Origin: Diphasiastrum complanatum
Taxonomy: Eukaryota; Streptophyta; Lycopodiopsida; Lycopodiales; Lycopodiaceae
DNA: 64,000 nucleotides
Reading direction: 5' to 3'
Assembly: GCA_029204225.1 (NCBI GenBank)
Contig: CM055107.1
Span: 6,234,873-6,298,872 of the forward strand
Shown here: positions 60,894-64,000 of the stretch, in pieces
Numbering within the stretch: position 1 is the stretch's first letter
Layout of the letters: the number at the start of each line of letters is the position of its first letter
Position numbers and translations under genes: made by a program
The notes under the pieces: generated by a model
The model's input: the letters and a program-made list of their open reading frames with translations, nothing else
Databases searched by the model: none
Told to the model about the DNA's origin: nothing

Positions 60894-62118
60894 TTATTCA
60901 CCACATTTAATGGGCCTTATCGCACATACCATTACGTATGTACCTTTTGAGTTCCTAGAAAAGTATTCTTCCTTTCCATTGGTGTGTTCCTCAAAATCAC
61001 AATTAGTTAATGAAGGGCGCCCAATGGAACTATTTATATATGCAACAATATTGCCATGTTTTTTTGGACGTCCATCAATGTACATACGATGTGATTTCAA
61101 AACATTCTCTCCTTGCACACGTCGCTCTTCCAAAGAACAAGCATTGGCATTCAAGCCATAAACCTGCATTCTCCATTGGTGACGACATAGAACATGCCAA
61201 TCACCCCAATTGTATTGAGGTCCTGCATAAGGCATTAATGTGACAACACTATTCAAGGGGACATCAATGCTAGTCAAAGAAAATAAACCCAATCGTGGTG
61301 TGGTGGAGTGAGTGACGTGCAAAATGGAAAGATGCATAACTTCCACATCATGATGTGTGTAGTGACTAGTGACATCATTATGATCATCAACAAGATCTTT
61401 GTCTAATGGCAAAGATGATCCAAAATCGATATTTCTTATCTTGTTGATAAGATTGTCAATCGACGTGTTATAAGACATTGACACCAATGTATTATTCTGC
61501 AAGAGTGAAACATTATACAAGCATTAGTTTTTTTTTTTTTTTAATTATAAATACGTGTATGATAAGAACAGTACTAAATAGTCAAAATGTACCTCCAAAT
61601 TCACATTGGGCTCCTCGATGTGCTTTCCAAACTTCCACAGATGTTGTGCCACTATTCGTCTTTCTTGAATTTTCAATCCTTTGCATTGTTTGCACTCGCA
61701 ATATATCTTATCATTGTACCTCTGTTGATACTAATTTCATTTTACAATTACAAGAATGATTAGCTTAATGTTACAAGCTAATTTATATGTGTATAAATAC
61801 AGTCCTAAGTTTTAAACAGATAATTATATAGTACCTACGATTTAGGTCGAGGCTGGGCACCAGATTTTGAAGGCGATGATGTTCCACTAAGTCTCTGCTC
61901 AAGCATTTGTGCTCTTTTTCGTGAATTCATTTTGTAATAATATTGCATCTTCTTTAACTTTTTGTTATCTTGTAGAGGCGTCGTGCTTTAATCGTAGACA
62001 AAAAACAAAAAAGTTATATTCAACACACAATGCTGCAAATCCAAATGTTAAGTACATAATATCTACTATACATTTAATAAATATACCCGTTTTGAGACAT
62101 TTCCTCAATAGAAGACAT
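60894..62118 (-). CDS. Four-exon gene with Cys-rich finger and SET domain, 3' truncated
   Basis: Exons on the minus strand: 62145-62097 (ATG at 62118; MSSIEEMSQNG), 61985 to about 61841, 61721-61593 and 61496-60894. Splice sites are GT/AG and every junction keeps frame, giving about 310 residues with no internal stop. Exon 2 is basic (NKKLKKMQYYYKMNSRKRAQ). Exon 3 has IYCECKQCKGLKI then HLWKFGKHIE, a C-x-C-x2-C...H pattern like transposase-associated fingers. Exon 4 looks like a SET domain: RLGLFSLTSIDVPLNSVV, YAGPQYNW, HGNIVAYINSSIGRPSLTN followed by CDFEEH (compare the NHSCxPN core), then TYVMVCAIRPIKCGE and stop. SET domains methylate lysine using S-adenosylmethionine. The usual end (GEEL...Y) is missing, so this copy is probably inactive. 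It lies tail to tail with the TNP2 remnant. SET assignment is motif-based. Confidence 0.62.
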
Positions 62119-62149
62119 ATTCGCTAATGAACGATTAAATTTTATCTGC

Positions 62150-63480
62150 AATTTTTTAACAAGATTGTTAATGATATTGACAAAATACACTTGTCAAAAT
62201 ATACAGTTAAAATTGAGATGTGTACAAATTTAACAAGATCCACAAATATCTTTATCACTAAAACATTTAGATACCTTACCAATGTCAATTTGCTTGAACG
62301 AATATGACATTGTCTAATTCACGAAGAAAAGAAGCAGATTCAAGCAAACTATGAAATAGAAGTGTGATTTCTTTTAACTATTTAGGAAATTACGCAGTAA
62401 TTAATACATATTTGTCATTTTTAACAAATCATCAAAATTTTCAAAATCCCGAGTTTGGAAAAATCAAGTAAGTTGAATTTGATACTTAAATGTGAAACAA
62501 CTCTATTTTGGTCCCTATCGCTTGACATAGCCCATTGAGTAATCACAATTAACCAGCATCACATGAGATAGCTCAAACTTGATGTCTATCAATGTAAAAA
62601 GTCCCATTTTGGCACTTCTCACCTGAGGCTCCTCATAGAGTGATCAACTTTGAGGGATTTCATCCAAATAGACTAAATTTGTTGCCTATCGTTTGGGAAT
62701 GCCAAAATTTGATGTCCAATGTGTAATTTTTTTCTTATCACCCAACATGGCTCATCAAGTTATTAGACTCAACTAGTTTCAAATATAGTATATTGTGTTG
62801 CACTAGTTATTGTTGACATTTGATCCCTATTACATGTTGGATTTATCTTCTCTTCCTCTCCTAAATCCTATTTAAATCTGCCTCCATTCATGCTGCATTT
62901 TTTTACTCATGTTGTCGCACAATCTGCATATGTAAAATAAGACAGACGAATAAAATGCGACTGTCTGCATAATTACAACTAAATTCTCACAGTCGAAGAA
63001 AAGGCAAAAAACGTGACACTGTGTTTTTACACGTGTTTTATGACAGGCGAAAATGACGACATTGCCTTACGAAATGCCAAAGGTGCCCTAGGAAAAGCGA
63101 AGGCACCATGTAAATCAAATCCTAAGGCATTTCGTCAGAGTGACGCATTTTTCGCATCTTCACCAATGTTCTTTTTAGCAAAGGCTGACATCGCGTCCTT
63201 TTCATGCTCATCCCGTGCAACTGTGCTAACAGACTTGACAACGACTGCAGCCACCCACGATCTCCTACAGACAGCACATCCACTTTGTACTTTCTTCATC
63301 TACACACCTGTAACATTGTGTATATATCAAATACCACTTGCATATTCAGATAAGGATAATGATAAAGTGTGCGTAAAATAATAGCATCAGAAGCTCAGAG
63401 ATAAACAAAGTAGATGCCTTGCACATTGATTCTTTATTGTCAGTAATAGGTTCATTCCTTTTATAGATTGAATTAGCTTT
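62150..63480. other. No gene recognised
   Basis: AT-rich upstream sequence of the SET gene (a possible 5' exon near 62270-62310 starts ATGTCATATTCG). An inverted repeat (ACGAAATGCC near 63071, GGCATTTCGT near 63128) lies within a 123-codon open frame of no known family. Confidence 0.4.
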
Positions 63481-63521
63481 GTAGAGCACGCGGTTTCGCC
63501 TGCTATTGTCTTGTGCTCTAC
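63481..63521. repeat. Short perfect hairpin
   Basis: GTAGAGCAC (63481-63489) pairs with GTGCTCTAC (63513-63521) across a 23-base loop. It does not fold as a tRNA. Confidence 0.7.
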
Positions 63522-63549
63522 CGCATTATTGACATGTATATTTTGCTAT

Positions 63550-64000
63550 ACTTAATCTGATAGCGGCTCTTTTGTTCTGCATTTAGATTTGTGTCAATAT
63601 TGTTATGCTTCTTTTCATTCTGTTTGACTTTCTTGTTGCTCAATCTGGTAATCTGTTCTTAGCGAGTTATTATTAGTCTAATTGTTGATGACTAATATTT
63701 AGTCTTGCCTTTCGCAAATCATTCGCGACTGATTATCAGTCGAGCTCAGTCTAGTTCTTCGCGAATCATTCACGACAAATAATCTGTCTAGCTGTTTGTG
63801 ACAAATAATCTTCTGGTGTCTTATTAATGTTTGGCTACATAGTCAGAACTTCTATCACTAATGTACTGTTTGTTTTTTATAGGCATAGTGATGCTTAGGG
63901 AAAGAGTAATATAGCTCATTCCACCGTGCACGAACACTTTCTGTTCTAGTTCATTTCTTGTTCGAGTTTCGAGTTCGCTCCTTTTTTGTGTTTGTTTTCT
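63550..64000 (+). repeat. LTR-like sequence running off the window
   Basis: Contains TTCGCGAATCATTCACGAC and GTTTGGCTACATAGTC followed by TATCACTA, GGCATAGTGATGC and AGCTCATT. These occur in the same order as in the minus-strand LTR at 41.3-41.5 kb, so it is probably a related copia LTR in plus orientation. Confidence 0.5.

Noticed and set aside
60894..61243. Plus-strand frames over the SET gene
   Set aside because: Antisense shadows; the minus strand has spliceable exons and domain motifs.
63013..63381. 123-codon plus-strand frame
   Set aside because: Contains the inverted repeat and has no homologue I recognise; composition does not look coding.
63481..63521. tRNA-like structure
   Set aside because: Only one 9-bp stem; no D, anticodon or T arm.

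Overview
This window reads as nuclear DNA of a land plant with a transposon-rich genome. It is AT-rich, its genes have GT-AG introns, and most of it is decayed retrotransposon. Several elements keep the TGGTATCAGAGC-type primer-binding site for initiator tRNA-Met. Two copies of a plant-specific aspartic proteinase pseudogene are present, one still carrying part of the phytepsin (saposin-like) insert. No rRNA or tRNA gene, CRISPR array or bacterial operon was seen. I cannot place the species more finely from sequence alone.

Layout. 0.5-2.1 kb: Ty3/gypsy pol remnant (+). 2.1-5.4 kb: Ty1/copia remnant (-). 5.4-9.0 kb: two convergent, intron-containing genes, a small intact gene of unknown function (+) and a six-exon transposase-like gene (-); this is the least familiar material here. 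9.5-12.0 kb: aspartic proteinase pseudogene (+) with a fold-back insertion in its intron. 13.6-13.9 kb: gypsy integrase scrap. 14.15-15.3 kb: Ulp1-like protease gene (+), facing an unrecognised two-exon gene (-, 15.7-17.0 kb). 18.2-22.4 kb: a hAT-like element with near-matching 8-bp target duplications, a BED-finger fragment, two tandem-repeat arrays and nested copia scraps. 23.5-41.3 kb: a pile of copia elements in both orientations, including one with a nearly open pol (30.2-33.9 kb) and one preceded by a run of four primer-binding-site-like motifs (34.8 kb). 42.0-43.2 kb: LINE fragment. 45.0-46.4 kb: gypsy gag scrap, a degenerate TCGGATGCA repeat array and an LTR end. 48.6-50.4 kb: gypsy gag-protease-integrase remnant (+). 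50.6-53.1 kb: second aspartic proteinase pseudogene (-), an inverted relative of the first, interrupted by a promoter-like stretch. 53.2-58.5 kb: two copia elements fused in frame-breaking chimera. 58.5-62.1 kb: palindrome-rich region, CACTA TNP2 transposase remnant (+) and, tail to tail with it, a four-exon gene with a Cys-rich finger and a SET domain (-). 63.5-64.0 kb: LTR-like sequence running off the window.

How it fits together. Nearly every gene is a mobile-element gene or a passenger. Copia and gypsy polyproteins are broken by stops, frameshifts and deletions, so they are probably immobile. The three items with well-kept reading frames and splice sites are the small 5.4-kb gene, the transposase-like gene beside it, and the SET gene. 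They are the best candidates for an undescribed element or captured host function. Function statements for these rest on motif recognition without database search.
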